Shown: positions 13,491 through 24,092 of the stretch, in pieces | How the letters are laid out: each line of letters begins with the position of its first letter | Numbering within the stretch: position 1 is the stretch's first letter | Assembly: GCF_052857255.1 (NCBI RefSeq) | Contig: NC_135505.1 | Span: forward strand, 46,082,520 to 46,146,519 | Length of the DNA: 64,000 bases | DNA from: Amblyomma americanum | Taxonomy: Eukaryota > Arthropoda > Arachnida > Ixodida > Ixodidae | Direction of reading: 5' to 3' | The notes under the pieces: generated by a model | Seen by the model: only the letters and a program-made list of their open reading frames with translations | Told to the model about the DNA's origin: nothing | The model's database searches: none | Program-made: the position numbers and the translations under genes

Positions 13491-14880
13491 TTACTTACAG
13501 GATGTCCCATTGCTGTGTAATATTGGCTATCTCATTTACATACACACTGCTTTGGCTACAGTATACATTCGCACAGAACTCTTCGGCTACTTTCACTATT
13601 ATATGCATATTGCTAATGACATTACCCGCTTCGTCGTTTAACGCATACATCTGATTTTTGCATATTTCTAGAGTTTTCTTCATCACATTTAGGCAACCTC
13701 TCTTCTTCAGAACATGCTCGAATATATTCATACTAAGCTTCCTCATGTAAGTTACTTTGCACTTATTGATTAACATTGATAGTTCTGTCAGTTCTATTCT
13801 GTCTGTGGTGTTTGATGCTTTCATGCTTTGGCATTTTTTAATCATATCTTACGTCCCCTGAATGAGCTTGCCTGTGTGCTATCGAACCTTCCTACCTCCT
13901 ACCACTGCTGCACACTCGGTAATGAAAGCTATGAGATTATCTTTTCTAGCTTGAACAGTAAGGTAATCGTCCTCAGCCCAATCCAAATATCTGGCCTGTA
14001 GAGGTATCCTGAATAACCTCTACTTTTTCTCTTACCGCTAACTCTTTACTGGGCTTCTTTTTTGCTAGTTTCTTCAGTTATTTCGTTAAGTCTGTTAATT
14101 CGAGACATTACGATCCTGCCTGCGCTCGTTACAGCGCACCACTGCGAGCACACCCACATCCTCCACGATGCCAGCGTGAGCCCAAGGTATGAACTCTACC
14201 TCGTTTTTAGTCACACCATTGGTGATTTTCTATGTCCACTTCCGCTTCTCTCGTTGAAGGAATGAGGTATTCATGATTCCTAAATTATTTTTCTCTGCAA
14301 CCTCTATTAATAACTCGGCCTTGTTGCTCCTAGAACTTATGCCATAGTCGCCTAGTGCCTAGTCTCCATACTGCTTCTTTCCTAGCTTGGCATTGAATTG
14401 ACCGATACAAAGTAAAGTGTTCTTACTTTCCTCTTTGCCGATTCTATGTCCTCATCGAAGCTTTTGACGATTTGGTCATCGTGGCTGAACGTAGGCGCGT
14501 CAACCTGCACCACCTTAAGTTTGTACCTCTTATTAAGCCTAATTATGAAGACTGCCACCTTATCGTCAATACGATAGAATTCCTGTATGCTGCCAGTTAT
14601 ATCCCTATTTATGCAGAATCCCACAAATAGTTCTCGTCAGTCTGATAATCCACGATAGTATAGTACGTGCCCATCCCTTAGCACCCTATTCGCCTGATCT
14701 GTCTCCTAACCGTACTAAGCCCCTATGACACATAATTTAATACGCGCTAGTTCCTCGAAAAGTACTGCTAGACTAGCCTTACTAGAAAAGGTTCCAACGT
14801 TAAACGTTGCCAGGTTCAGCTTCCATTGGAGTCCTGTCTGCCTGTCCTGAGCCAGAGATGTTAAGCACCTTCCGCTGCAT
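13491..14880 (-). pseudogene. RTE-like LINE, endonuclease half
   Basis: The minus strand encodes the N-terminal part of an RTE-type ORF. From about 14880 it reads LNLATFNVGTFSSKASLAVL, then the endonuclease body 14382-14624 (GFCINRDITGSIQEFYR, RLNKRYKLKVVQVDAPT). The basic linker is at 13495-13845 (RIELTELSMLINKCKVT through NQMYALNDEAGNVISNM). The RT is absent: coding stops where the R1/I-like relic begins. The related plus-strand element at 51.6-55.0 kb shows what the complete order looks like. Stops and frameshifts make it inactive. Confidence 0.75.
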
Positions 14881-15079
14881 CACACGTGTGACCGCCGCCT
14901 TCGTAAGTTGCTCCGCAGGCGCTGGGGGCTGAGGGCCAGCTGTTACTTGCTTTAATCATATTGGAGGTTGTCGCCAGGTGCTACATCAGGGTGGCCGAAT
15001 TTTGTTCTGATGTGGGAGTGCATTGTCGGTTCTGGACACCGAGATCAGGCCGCACCAGAGGCCTGGTGGAAAAATCCGT

Positions 15080-15325
15080 GGAAAAGTGCGCGGTACCAGG
15101 ATAAGAAGCCCGGTCGTCTTGAACGCGAGCCAACCGCTCCACCTCTACGCCATCGAATAAAAAAAAACCCTGTAGCGGAATCAAGAGGAGCTCAAATTTT
15201 TCTGGTCGGCAGATGAGGCTTACCTTGGCTACATCTTCCTGTACTACCATTACGGCTTTTTGTAGTGCTCCTTTGATTTGGGCATCCAATCCTTGAGCAA
15301 AGTCCATTGTGCTGCCTTCCACGTA
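15080..15325 (-). pseudogene. RT scrap of an R1/I-like LINE
   Basis: Within the minus frame 14981-15322, residues ALQKAVMVVQEDVAKVSLICRP followed by EKFELLLIP match the segment just after the RT active site in I/R1 LINEs (normally ..CSPEKSELL..). The adjoining sequence on either side is not recognisable. It is a separate small fragment, not a continuation of its neighbours. Confidence 0.5.
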
Positions 15326-15371
15326 TTGGCCAGGAACCTCATTCCACCCGCAGAGCTGAGCTTATGATCTT

Positions 15372-17450
15372 AGAGAGAGAGAGAGACTCTTTAATGAAGA
15401 AACAGAGAATTTAGCCGGCGTTTCAATATCGCTGGCATGCTACTCTGCGTAGGGAGGGGAATTTGGGAGATAAAGACTGAAGGAGAGCAGCGTGGAAGAG
15501 GTGAAAAAAAACGAAGATAAAATGCAGCCATGAAATGGGTACTAAGGATGCAGTGGCCAGTATTGATGTAACCTATGGAATGATGGAGTGCATAGTCCGA
15601 CGAATGGGCTGACGAAGTTCACTGCAAGAAGAATGCATGAAGGTAACCTGCAAGTGAATTTAGAGCTTATCGAGATGTCCAATGTCTTTTAAATTTGTAA
15701 AAAGAAAGTTCATTGCAAGTCTCTGTTGCCTGAAGCAGGCTAAGGGGCCTAAAACTTTGTCCATTGTTAGGGGCACTGGGCAGAGCTTCTGCATGCAATG
15801 TTCATAGTACGCACGCTCGTTAGCATACGCAGGGCACTCAAGCAGTATATGTTCCACAGTTTCTATCGAAGCACAGTTGCCACAATGCGGACTGTTCATT
15901 TGTCCAAAACGGTATCGCAGGCCATTTGTATATGCAGCATTCAGACGAAGTTGGTGATAAAGTGTTTCGAGTTGTCGAGGAATTCTGGGTGAGAGTCTTG
16001 ATCTAAGATGTGGGTCGATTGAGTGAAGAAATTGGTACTGATGTGTCGGCAAACTCCAAAGCCGATACGTTTCTTCGTACGCAAAACTTTTAGCCATTTG
16101 GGACGCATCAGATTTCGTGAGAAAACTTCGAATGTATCTCTGATGTTGATGGCCCTTACGGGCCGCTTCATCCGCTTTTTCATTAGCCATAATGCCACAG
16201 TGAGCAGGTACCCACTGAAATGTTATGCAGTGGCCTGCGGCAATAGCTAAATGATGGATATACCCAATGTACATGGAAACTGGCTGGTGATTCGTTTTCT
16301 TCAGCAGGTTGGCCAGTATCTGCAGAGATGCTTTTGAATCGGTGAGGATAACCCAACGGCCGGCGGTTCGGCGCAGGATGTATGAAACAGCTTCCTTAAT
16401 GCCGTGAAGCTCAGCTGTTGTAGAGGAGGTCCTCCGCTGTAGCCGGTAAGAAAGGGCATGGCCTGCTGAGGGCACATAAAGGCCACAAGAAGAAGTTTCT
16501 TTAGTAGTTGAACCATCGGTGATGATATGGGTGTGCTGCGTATATTCTTCGATTAAGTAGGCGAGAATAGCTTGCAGAAGTGCTGCCTGTGGCATGCGGC
16601 TCTTTGCATTCACACCTGGAACAGACTTCTTCACTTTTAGAGGAGAGAGTGTCCATGGAGGAAAGGCCAGAGGTAGTAGTTTCTGAGACTGATTAATAGT
16701 AGGAAGGGGCAGGAGCTGCACTGCCTGGCCAAAGCTAGAGTTGCTGTGAGTTAGGTGGACACGGTGTAGGAAGTGCTTCTTCCCTTGCAGGACATGGCGG
16801 AGATGGGTACGCATAGTTTCCTGGGCGGCAATTACCTCTAGCGGGAGACATCCTGCCTCCGCTACTCTTCCTGATGCAGAGGAACCCTTTGGGAGGCCAA
16901 GACATATTCGCAGGCAGTTGTTTTGTGCGACATTGAGAGTCTTATTGCTTGATGTAGATAATCGTTGAAGCACTGGTAGACAGTAGCACAAGGTTCCTTC
17001 AACGTTGGCTTTTTCAAGCAGAAGCATTGATCGGCCGTTGCTACCCCACCTTGTTCCCGCCATGAACCTGAACACTTGCGATGCTGCAGTAATCCTCGCA
17101 CGGAGTTTTTTGATCTGAGGTGACCATGACAGATTATAGTCGATTACAACACCCAGGAATCGCTGAGATCGTACATATGGCAGCGATCGTCCGCCTAGGA
17201 GCAGCGGATATCGGGTCATCGTTTTTCTTGTAAACGCCATTGCAACACTCTTTTCTGGCGAGAGACGAAGACCTCTGGAAGCCAGGTACATCGAAATGTG
17301 CATAGTGCTCTCTGAAGACGTTGCTGGGTAATATAGCGCGAACGTGACGCGGTCCAGATGCAGATATCATCAGCATAAATTGTTATGCGGACCCCTCGCG
17401 GAAGGTGTCTTCTTTTGTGAATAAGGACAATATTGAACAGGAGGAGAACG
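15372..17450 (-). mobile_element. I-clade-type LINE, 5'-truncated, well preserved
   Basis: The 3' end on the minus strand is at about 15372, marked by ttcattaaagag then (tc)n. The coding part runs from about 17450 to 15660. The first 150 nt hold the RT palm (FNIVLIHK, then RITIYADDICIW) in another frame, followed by the 547-codon open frame. The 5' end is truncated inside the RT palm. The intact long frame suggests a younger insertion than its neighbours. Confidence 0.8.
15660..17303 (-). CDS. LINE ORF2 C-terminal half: RT end, RNase H, Cys motif
   Basis: This 547-codon frame is open throughout. Residues 1-80 are the end of the RT palm and the thumb (LRLSPEKSVAMAFTRK, then FLGVVIDYNLSWSPQIKKLR). 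Around residues 260-390 lies RNase H, whose acidic residues I can place in order: ITDGST, TTAELHG, LTDSKASL and ANEKADEAA. Near residue 475 a zinc-type motif reads CGNCASIETVEHILLEC. RNase H would degrade the RNA strand during target-primed reverse transcription. The displayed methionine is internal: an upstream frame holds the YADD motif, so one frameshift plus 5' truncation make the copy non-functional although the RNase H part is intact. Confidence 0.85.
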   Translation of the reverse strand: MHISMYLASRGLRLSPEKSVAMAFTRKTMTRYPLLLGGRSLPYVRSQRFLGVVIDYNLSWSPQIKKLRARITAASQVFRFMAGTRWGSNGRSMLLLEKANVEGTLCYCLPVLQRLSTSSNKTLNVAQNNCLRICLGLPKGSSASGRVAEAGCLPLEVIAAQETMRTHLRHVLQGKKHFLHRVHLTHSNSSFGQAVQLLPLPTINQSQKLLPLAFPPWTLSPLKVKKSVPGVNAKSRMPQAALLQAILAYLIEEYTQHTHIITDGSTTKETSSCGLYVPSAGHALSYRLQRRTSSTTAELHGIKEAVSYILRRTAGRWVILTDSKASLQILANLLKKTNHQPVSMYIGYIHHLAIAAGHCITFQWVPAHCGIMANEKADEAARKGHQHQRYIRSFLTKSDASQMAKSFAYEETYRLWSLPTHQYQFLHSIDPHLRSRLSPRIPRQLETLYHQLRLNAAYTNGLRYRFGQMNSPHCGNCASIETVEHILLECPAYANERAYYEHCMQKLCPVPLTMDKVLGPLACFRQQRLAMNFLFTNLKDIGHLDKL

Positions 17451-18049
17451 ACAAATTTTTATTGCCACTCCAAACGGTCCAACACGCTTTATGATCTTAG
17501 CCGCGCACTCAGGACACCGAGGCAATGAGGAATCGGTTTATTAAGCCCGAAGGTCCAGAAACGGGGCACAGGGCGAACTCACTGGGCCTTTTCCGAAGGA
17601 GTGTGTGTGTACCTTCACTCACCGCATCTCGATTTCTCGCTCCAAAAGTCAAATAGCCCCGCTCTTCCCTCACAACCAGCAAACGACAACTAAGGCCCCG
17701 TCTGCAAACGTGGTCCATACCTATCCTCTCCATCCTTTCCCACTACCGACCTGTCGCACCTTCCTGCCCTCTGTGAAATGCACCGAATGCAGGCCTCCAC
17801 CCCTATCGTTCTGTTCTGTCTGGCTTCTCTCCCCGGCGAGCCGGCGCAACTCCAAGCCTGGGGAGACTGGCAGATCTCACTGCGCTCCATGGACCCAAAA
17901 AGCCTAAATATCGCTGTCCGGCGGCCTGATAGCGTTATGGACATATAGTCGCGAACACCTGAGTGTGGTGGGGTTGTGGGGTCCAGGGTTCCTGGGAGTC
18001 CCGAATTCTTTTGCTATCAAGTTTTTTGGATTCGCCTCAAGTCTGAAAT
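17451..18049. other. Unassigned spacer between LINE and Penelope elements
   Basis: Moderately GC-rich, with short frames on both strands and no recognisable domain. It ends at the left copy of the 12-bp duplication flanking the Penelope composite. Confidence 0.35.
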
Positions 18050-18061
18050 TAATTTGCGAAT

Positions 18062-19933
18062 TGCATAGAAAAGGAACCAGCGAAAATAAGACAAGAACAA
18101 AGGAGGCACACACCACAACGCTGGATTTACAACTGATTTATTGCGATGAAGAATCGCTCATCTTAAAAGAATTTCCTGCCTGCACACCCACCCTTCAGAC
18201 AATACACTTCGCGCACCACATGATGACATGCCTACTGTAACGATAAAAACTTGTACTTCTTTTCAGTGATAATCACAGACGGCTCACTGACGCATTTCTG
18301 CTTATTCTTTCTGATCATGAATGCCTCCAATAGCTCACGCTCACGTTTAGATTTTCCCCGCCTGATAATGCTGGCAATGTGAAAACTAGGAGAACATTTG
18401 CAGTCCTTTACATGTAAGGCTAGATTGCTGCCTGTGCCTGTGCCCAAAGTTGTGCGATGTTGCCTCAGGCGCTCATTCAAGCATGCTCCAGTTTGGTCTA
18501 TGTAGATTTTCCCGCATGACAATGGGATTGAATACACAACGCCCACTGCGCATGTGGTGAACATAGTCTGGTGTTTCGTGTTGCAAACACCAGTTCTGCG
18601 CATTTCTGCAAAAGTTTGGGCGCACAAACCGGACAGTTTGCAAGGAGCAGAAAATGCCATAGTGACACCAAACTTCTGAGCCACTTTTTTCAGACCATGT
18701 GAAGTCTTGTGGAAGTAAGACATGACTTCCAACTTTCTTGTTGGCACTTCTACTGGCCTGGCATCCTTTGAAGATAACTTCAGTTTTTTCCCCAAGGATT
18801 CCGCCACCGCCAGCAAAACCGAGGGAGGAAACCCAGAACATTGTAGCCGTTCAACCTGCTCCGCCGGACTTTGCTGCATCACATGAGGGCAACTCTTCTT
18901 TAAGGCATTCAAAAAACATAAGTTTGCAATGCTGCGCTTCACTAACTTAGAATGGGCCGAATCATACGGCAACAGTGCCTTCTTAGACCTGGGCGCATAT
19001 TTCCAACACACGTGTTGATTGGGTAAAAAAAGTCAATTCTAAATCGAGGAACCTAATGGTCTTGTCAGAAGGAATCTCATGCGTAAAAACCAAGTTCTTA
19101 GAACAAGTCCTAAAAATATTTAAAATCTGGTTTGCCACAAGGGTAAACTGGTCAGTTTCAGTTCAGTTCAAAATTACTAAAAAATCAACATATCTAAAAA
19201 CCCTTACAACACGCGTGTCGTTTAGAGATCTTTGTAGCATCGAGTCAAATTTTGCTAAAAAAATGTTGCACAGCACCGGCGCAACACAGGAGCCGATACA
19301 GATTCCATGTTTTTGCACAACATACTCATCTTCATGCGGTGCTATCGTAGAATTAAAGTACACTTTTAAATGTTCGAGGAAGGATTCTAAAGTGATGCCA
19401 CACTTATTCTGGAAGGTAATTGTCCCAGACCTTTCAATGAATTCGCGCACAGCAATAAAAGGTTCGTCATGGGGCACAGAATAAAACAAGTCCACAATGT
19501 ACACCGAGAAGGCTGTATTAGCGTCGGGGAAACCGCGATTGAGGCACTCCATCAGGCTCATTGAACCCTGCACAACAAAAGGATCCGCAGGCACCAGGCC
19601 CTCGAAGGAACACTGTAGGTAGTTTGAAAGCACTTTTTGCCATGAACCTTCTTCCGTGACGATCTCCCTGAAAGGGTTGTCAGGCTTATGTGTCTGCTGT
19701 GAAAAACACACGCAGGGAGTCTTGCTGGCATTTACGAACTAGCTTCTCAATGCTGCCCAAATTCAACCTATTGAGAAGCCTTAAGGCCAACGCCTTGGCC
19801 TTGCGCGGTTTTACTTGTGCCTTTTTGAAGTTCTTTTCTATAGCTTCGGCCGCTTTCGTCTTAAAAAGGGAAGAGGGAAGCACCGCGAACCCACCTTCCT
19901 TGTCAGCTTGAAGGAGACTGAGGCCTTCTTGTT
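18062..19933 (-). pseudogene. Penelope-like ORF, truncated and broken copy
   Basis: Minus-strand frames 19686-19883, 19163-19711 and 18232-19011 together match the plus copy from its DKEGGFAVL-equivalent region to the end. Key defects: the active-site YVDD has lost one Asp through a 3-nt deletion (reads YVDFL), a stop follows shortly after, and the GIY-YIG motif reads IYIDQTG instead of IYIGQTG. It retains a 15-residue segment around ERSGTITFQNKCGIT that the plus copy lacks. The N-terminal ~135 residues are missing at the head-to-head junction. Confidence 0.85.
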
Positions 19934-20041
19934 AGAGCGCTGTCACATGGACTGAAGTGCGGAATCCCACCATTAGAAGTCTGCCAGCTTTTCGGACCTC
20001 TGCAACCTTCTACAGGACACTGGAAGCGTGTATGCAAAATC

Positions 20042-22099
20042 TTGAAATCGGAGCTCTACCGGCAGGTCCGACACTTGAGGGAATGGATGCGACTTATGTG
20101 CCTTCGTCTCGCTTCACTACTCACTGAAGCCTACTGGAATGACTTTCGGCGATTTCTGCCCAGGAAAAGGATACAAAAAGCAACTGGTACAGCTGTCACG
20201 TACCTGGGCGAAGCCTCTCTTCCCTCAGTTTTCGACGACATCCTGAAGCGCGGACCTAAGTTCTCCCTTGAACTAAGGTCCCGCAAGCACGAGCTTCTGG
20301 CAGTGGTTCACAGAGTGGCTGACAAGGCCCCTTTTGAGGAGAAAGCTCGTTGCGTCTCAGAGGGTGTTGACTGTCTCATGAGAACCTGGACGGGCCGACG
20401 TCAACCAAGCAGGGATCTGCGCCCTTTGGTCGCCCACTTCCAACAAGAAGGCCTCAGTCTCCTTCAAGCTGACAAGGAAGGTGGGTTCGCGGTGCTTCCC
20501 TCTTTCCTTTTTAAGACCAAAGCGGCCGAAGCTATAGAAAAGAACTTCAAAAAGGTACAAGTAAAACCGCGCAAGGCCAAGGCGTTGGCCTTATGGCTTC
20601 TCAATAGGTTGAATTTGGGCAGCATTGAGAAGCAAGTTCGTAAACGCCAGCAAGACTCCCTGCGTGTGTTCTTCACAGCAAAGACACATAAGCCTGACAA
20701 CCCTTTCAGGGCGATCGTCACGGAAGAAGGTTCATGGCAAAAAGTGCTTTCAAAATACCTACAGTGTTCCTTCGAGGGCCTGGTGCCTGCGGATCCTTTT
20801 GTTGTGCAGGGTTCAATGAGCCTGGTGGAGTGCCTCAATCGCGGTTTCCCCGACGCTAATGCAGCCTTCTCGGTGGACATTGTGGACTTGTTTTATTCTG
20901 TGCCCCATGACGAACTTTTTATTGCTGTGCGCGAATTCATTTTAGAATCCTTCCTCGAACTTTTAAAAGTGTACTTGAATTCTACTATAGCACAGCATGA
21001 AGATGAGTATGTTGTGCAAAAACATGGAATCTGTATCGGCTCCTGTGTTGCGCCGGTGCTGTGCAACATTTTTTTAGCAAAATTTGACTCGATGCTACAA
21101 AGATCTCTAAACGACACACGTGTTGTAAGGGTTTTTAGATATGTTGACGATTTTTTAGTAATTTTTAACTTAACCGAAACTGACCAGTTTACCCTTGTGG
21201 CAGACCAGATTTTAAATATTTTTAGCACGTGTTCTAAGAACTTGGTGTTTACGCATGAGATTCCTTCTGACAAGACCATTAGGTTCCTGGATTTAGAATT
21301 GACTTTTTTACCCAATCAACGCGTGTGCTGGAAATATGCGCCCAGGTCTAAGAAGGCACTGTTGCCGTATGATTCGGCCCATTCTAAGTTAGTGAAGCGC
21401 AGCATTGCAAACTTATGTTTTTTGAATGCCTTAAAGAAGAGTTGCCCTCATGTGATGCAGCAAAGTCTGGCGGAGCAGGTTGAACGGCTACAATGTTCTG
21501 GGTTTCCTCCCTCGGTTTTGCTGGTGGTGGCGGAATCCTTGGGGAAAAAACTGAAGTTATCTTCAGAGGATGCCAGGCCAGTAGAAGTGCCAACAAGAAA
21601 GTTGGAAGTCATGCCTTACTTCCACAAGACTTCACATGGTCTGAAAAAAGTGCCTCAGAAGTTTGGTGTCACTATGGCATTTTCTGCTCCTTGCAAACTG
21701 TCCGGTTTGTGCGCCCAAACTTTTGCAGAAATGCGCAGAACTGGTGTTTGCAACACGAAACACCAGACTATGTTCACCACATGCGCAGTGGACGTGGTGT
21801 ATTCAATCCCATTGTCATGCGGGAAAATCTACATAGGCCAAACTGGAGCATGCTTGAATGAGCGCCTGAGGCAACATCGCACAACTTTGGGCACAGGCGC
21901 AGGCAGCAATCTAGCCTTACATGTAAAGGACTGCAAATGTTCTCCTAGTTTTCACATTGCCAGCATTATCGGGCGGGGGAAATTTAAACGTGAGCGTGAG
22001 CTATTGGAGGCATTCATGTTCAGAAAGAATAAGCAGAAATGCGTCAGTGAGCCGTCTGTGATTATCACTGAAAAAAAGTACAAGTTTTTATCGTTATAG
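20042..22099 (+). CDS. Penelope-like reverse transcriptase with GIY-YIG endonuclease
   Basis: The frame has 685 codons from a TTG at 20042 and stays open upstream to about 19935, so the real start is lost at the junction. RT landmarks: DKEGGFAVL near residue 145, KTHKPDNPFRAIV near 215, VDIVDLFYSVPHDE near 280, GSCVAPVLCNIFLAKFDS near 340, and the catalytic YVDD at 367-370. After a thumb-like region and a Cys-containing linker (CKLSGLCAQTF), a GIY-YIG nuclease follows near residue 585 (VVYSIPLSCGKIYIGQTG, then NERLRQH). Penelope-like elements prime reverse transcription on nicked DNA, and the GIY-YIG domain supplies the nick. An in-frame 45-nt deletion between VREFI and LESFLE removes 15 residues still present in the inverted copy, so activity is doubtful. 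Confidence 0.9.
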   Translation: MKSELYRQVRHLREWMRLMCLRLASLLTEAYWNDFRRFLPRKRIQKATGTAVTYLGEASLPSVFDDILKRGPKFSLELRSRKHELLAVVHRVADKAPFEEKARCVSEGVDCLMRTWTGRRQPSRDLRPLVAHFQQEGLSLLQADKEGGFAVLPSFLFKTKAAEAIEKNFKKVQVKPRKAKALALWLLNRLNLGSIEKQVRKRQQDSLRVFFTAKTHKPDNPFRAIVTEEGSWQKVLSKYLQCSFEGLVPADPFVVQGSMSLVECLNRGFPDANAAFSVDIVDLFYSVPHDELFIAVREFILESFLELLKVYLNSTIAQHEDEYVVQKHGICIGSCVAPVLCNIFLAKFDSMLQRSLNDTRVVRVFRYVDDFLVIFNLTETDQFTLVADQILNIFSTCSKNLVFTHEIPSDKTIRFLDLELTFLPNQRVCWKYAPRSKKALLPYDSAHSKLVKRSIANLCFLNALKKSCPHVMQQSLAEQVERLQCSGFPPSVLLVVAESLGKKLKLSSEDARPVEVPTRKLEVMPYFHKTSHGLKKVPQKFGVTMAFSAPCKLSGLCAQTFAEMRRTGVCNTKHQTMFTTCAVDVVYSIPLSCGKIYIGQTGACLNERLRQHRTTLGTGAGSNLALHVKDCKCSPSFHIASIIGRGKFKRERELLEAFMFRKNKQKCVSEPSVIITEKKYKFLSL

Positions 22100-22323
22100 T
22101 AGGCATGTCATCATGTGGTGCGCGAAGTGTATTGTCTGTAGGGTGGGTGCGCAGGCAGGAAATTTTTTAAAAATGAGCGATTCTTCATCGCAATAAATCA
22201 GTTGTAAGTCCAGGGTTGTGGTGTGTGCCTCCTTTGTTCTTGTCTTGCGTCTATTTTCTCTGGTTCCTTTTCTATGCAATATGAACCAACTAGCCCAGCA
22301 GTTTGCACTCCTAATTTGCGAAT

Positions 22324-22847
22324 CATTGCAGCTTGCCGATAAGAATAGTTTTATTGACTTTGTACTTTGGGCAAGAGGAAGGCAAGGCGCAGTAATTCTC
22401 TCATTGCTGGGTGGATGTCTCAACCATGCCATGGGGAAGGGATGTAGGTGGGAGTGGAGCCAAAGAAGATATAAAATACAATGACCGGTAGTGGAGGCCT
22501 CCTGAAAAATAGCAGTCGGCACTGAAGAATACTTACTTGCTTTGAAAGCTAAATGACTGATTTATTAATTTATATTTTCTTTCCTTTCTATTGACGCACA
22601 TTGTTGCATGCAGTCGTAAGGCAACGCATACACTGGTTGACCTTTATTCGCCAAGAAGCAATGGCGCTTTGTGGCATGTGGGTTGCGTGCTGGCCTCGCA
22701 TTCCGACAGTGCTTGCTTCTGTTCCACGCACCTCTGGAAGAAATTTTTTTTTGCTGATGAAATCATTGGAGGTGCTGTGTGTCACTCTTACTCGAGTCCA
22801 GAACCTGCGTTTTCTTTGCTCATGAGCCGTACCAGCCTTTCGCCTTA
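22324..22847. other. Anonymous DNA
   Basis: No supported feature between the Penelope composite and the next SINE. Confidence 0.35.
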
Positions 22848-22850
22848 AAA

Positions 22851-23013
22851 CTTCAACCACCTGGGGATCTTCAATGCGCAGCCACATCGCACAGCATGCG
22901 GGTGCCTTTTTGAGTTTCCCCTCTATCGAAACGAAGCCACCACTGTCGAGTTTCAGCCCGGATCCTCCGGACCAATATCTGAGCGCCCTAACAACTGAGC
23001 CATCGCTGAGGGT
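22851..23013 (-). mobile_element. tRNA-derived SINE, 3'-truncated
   Basis: On the minus strand the head begins at about 23013 with gatggctcagttgttagggcg (A-box region). It continues through a degraded B-box and the body phrase aagatccccaggtgg, where it ends. The usual pyrimidine tail is missing. Confidence 0.75.
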
Positions 23014-24092
23014 TAGCATTTACATGAAGATGCTCTTTGAGCGAGCGTAAACCACATTAGATAGACGGGAACACCTGTAAGTGAAATGTAGAAAATATGG
23101 TGAATCACCAGCGGTTCAGGGCAGTGCTCGTCACGGCTGAAGCGAAAAATGTGGAACTTGGCGCCATATGCTTTAAAGGTTCAAAGCAGTACAGCTTGGC
23201 AATTCAAAAGGCATTTTTTCCAAATGAATTGGAGGTTGCGTAATTAATAATGATATATAACGAACACTAAACCAAAAACTTATCATGCCATCTGAAGCAC
23301 AAATACTTCAGTAAAGTTCATAAAACAACTATGTAGAAACATCACACGCGGCGTTGTGCAGGTATCCAAGTCGCTGGAGGCAGTGCTTGACTCCGCTAAG
23401 GCAATTGTTTGAATCCAAAAGAAACTTTTTACCTTTCCGATCCGAGTTAGTCCGTATACCAATGAAAAATATTTGCTTAAAAATCACATCAGACACTGGG
23501 ATGTTAAATGAAACCCTGAATTAAAATGTGATTAGCTACGAGCCATGCTTACTTCTAAAGGTCACAAGAGCTATGTTGGCTCCATGTGTTGCCGGAAAAT
23601 GTGCGCAGCGTACACTGAAACACCATGCTCCAGCGGTCTATGTGAGTGGACCATTGAACTCCCATCCAAGCTTTTTGTTATCAGGAGGCTCCTTAGCGTT
23701 ATCATGAACTCCGAAACCCCTTGCTTTCCTAGGCGTGTTTGATGCTTGCCGCTTATCGCACCGTCAGCGCTCTCATCGCTGTTTCCGCCCAATATCCCAC
23801 TCCAGAGCAGACTTCGCTCACGGCCTGTTCAACGAAACCCACTCTCAAGGCTCGTGTCAGCTGTTGTCAAGTGTCCATTTGTCAGCCGCTTATTCACCCT
23901 GCACTGAATCAGCTTGACGCAATTGCGCAGATGCCCGAAATACTATTTCTCCGATTTTTTCTCGATGAAAGCGGCATACTTAGGTTTTGCTAGTTATGCT
24001 GCATGAGCATCTCTGCGCTTGTTTGGCTCCCGTTTTGGTTTCAAGTCTTTCCTTCCTTGTTACATTATCTTGAGTCCATTGGCAATCCAATT
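23014..24092. other. Anonymous DNA
   Basis: No supported gene. A cysteine-rich 65-codon plus frame at 23545-23742 has no signal peptide and no splice context, and its minus-strand counterpart is equally unassigned. Confidence 0.3.

Larger units (their letters stand above)
18050..22323. mobile_element. Penelope-like element, head-to-head composite with 12-bp flanking repeat
   Basis: Two Penelope-like copies point away from each other: a 5'-truncated minus copy (about 18062-19933) and a longer plus copy (about 19935-22311). Their shared part forms a long inverted repeat (18062-19933 against about 20445-22280). Both outer ends are the same 3'UTR phrase (ggttccttttctatgca on the outward strand). 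The 12-mer taatttgcgaat lies at 18050-18061 and again at 22312-22323, immediately outside the composite. It reads as a target-site duplication, so the pair probably integrated as one event. Confidence 0.8.
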
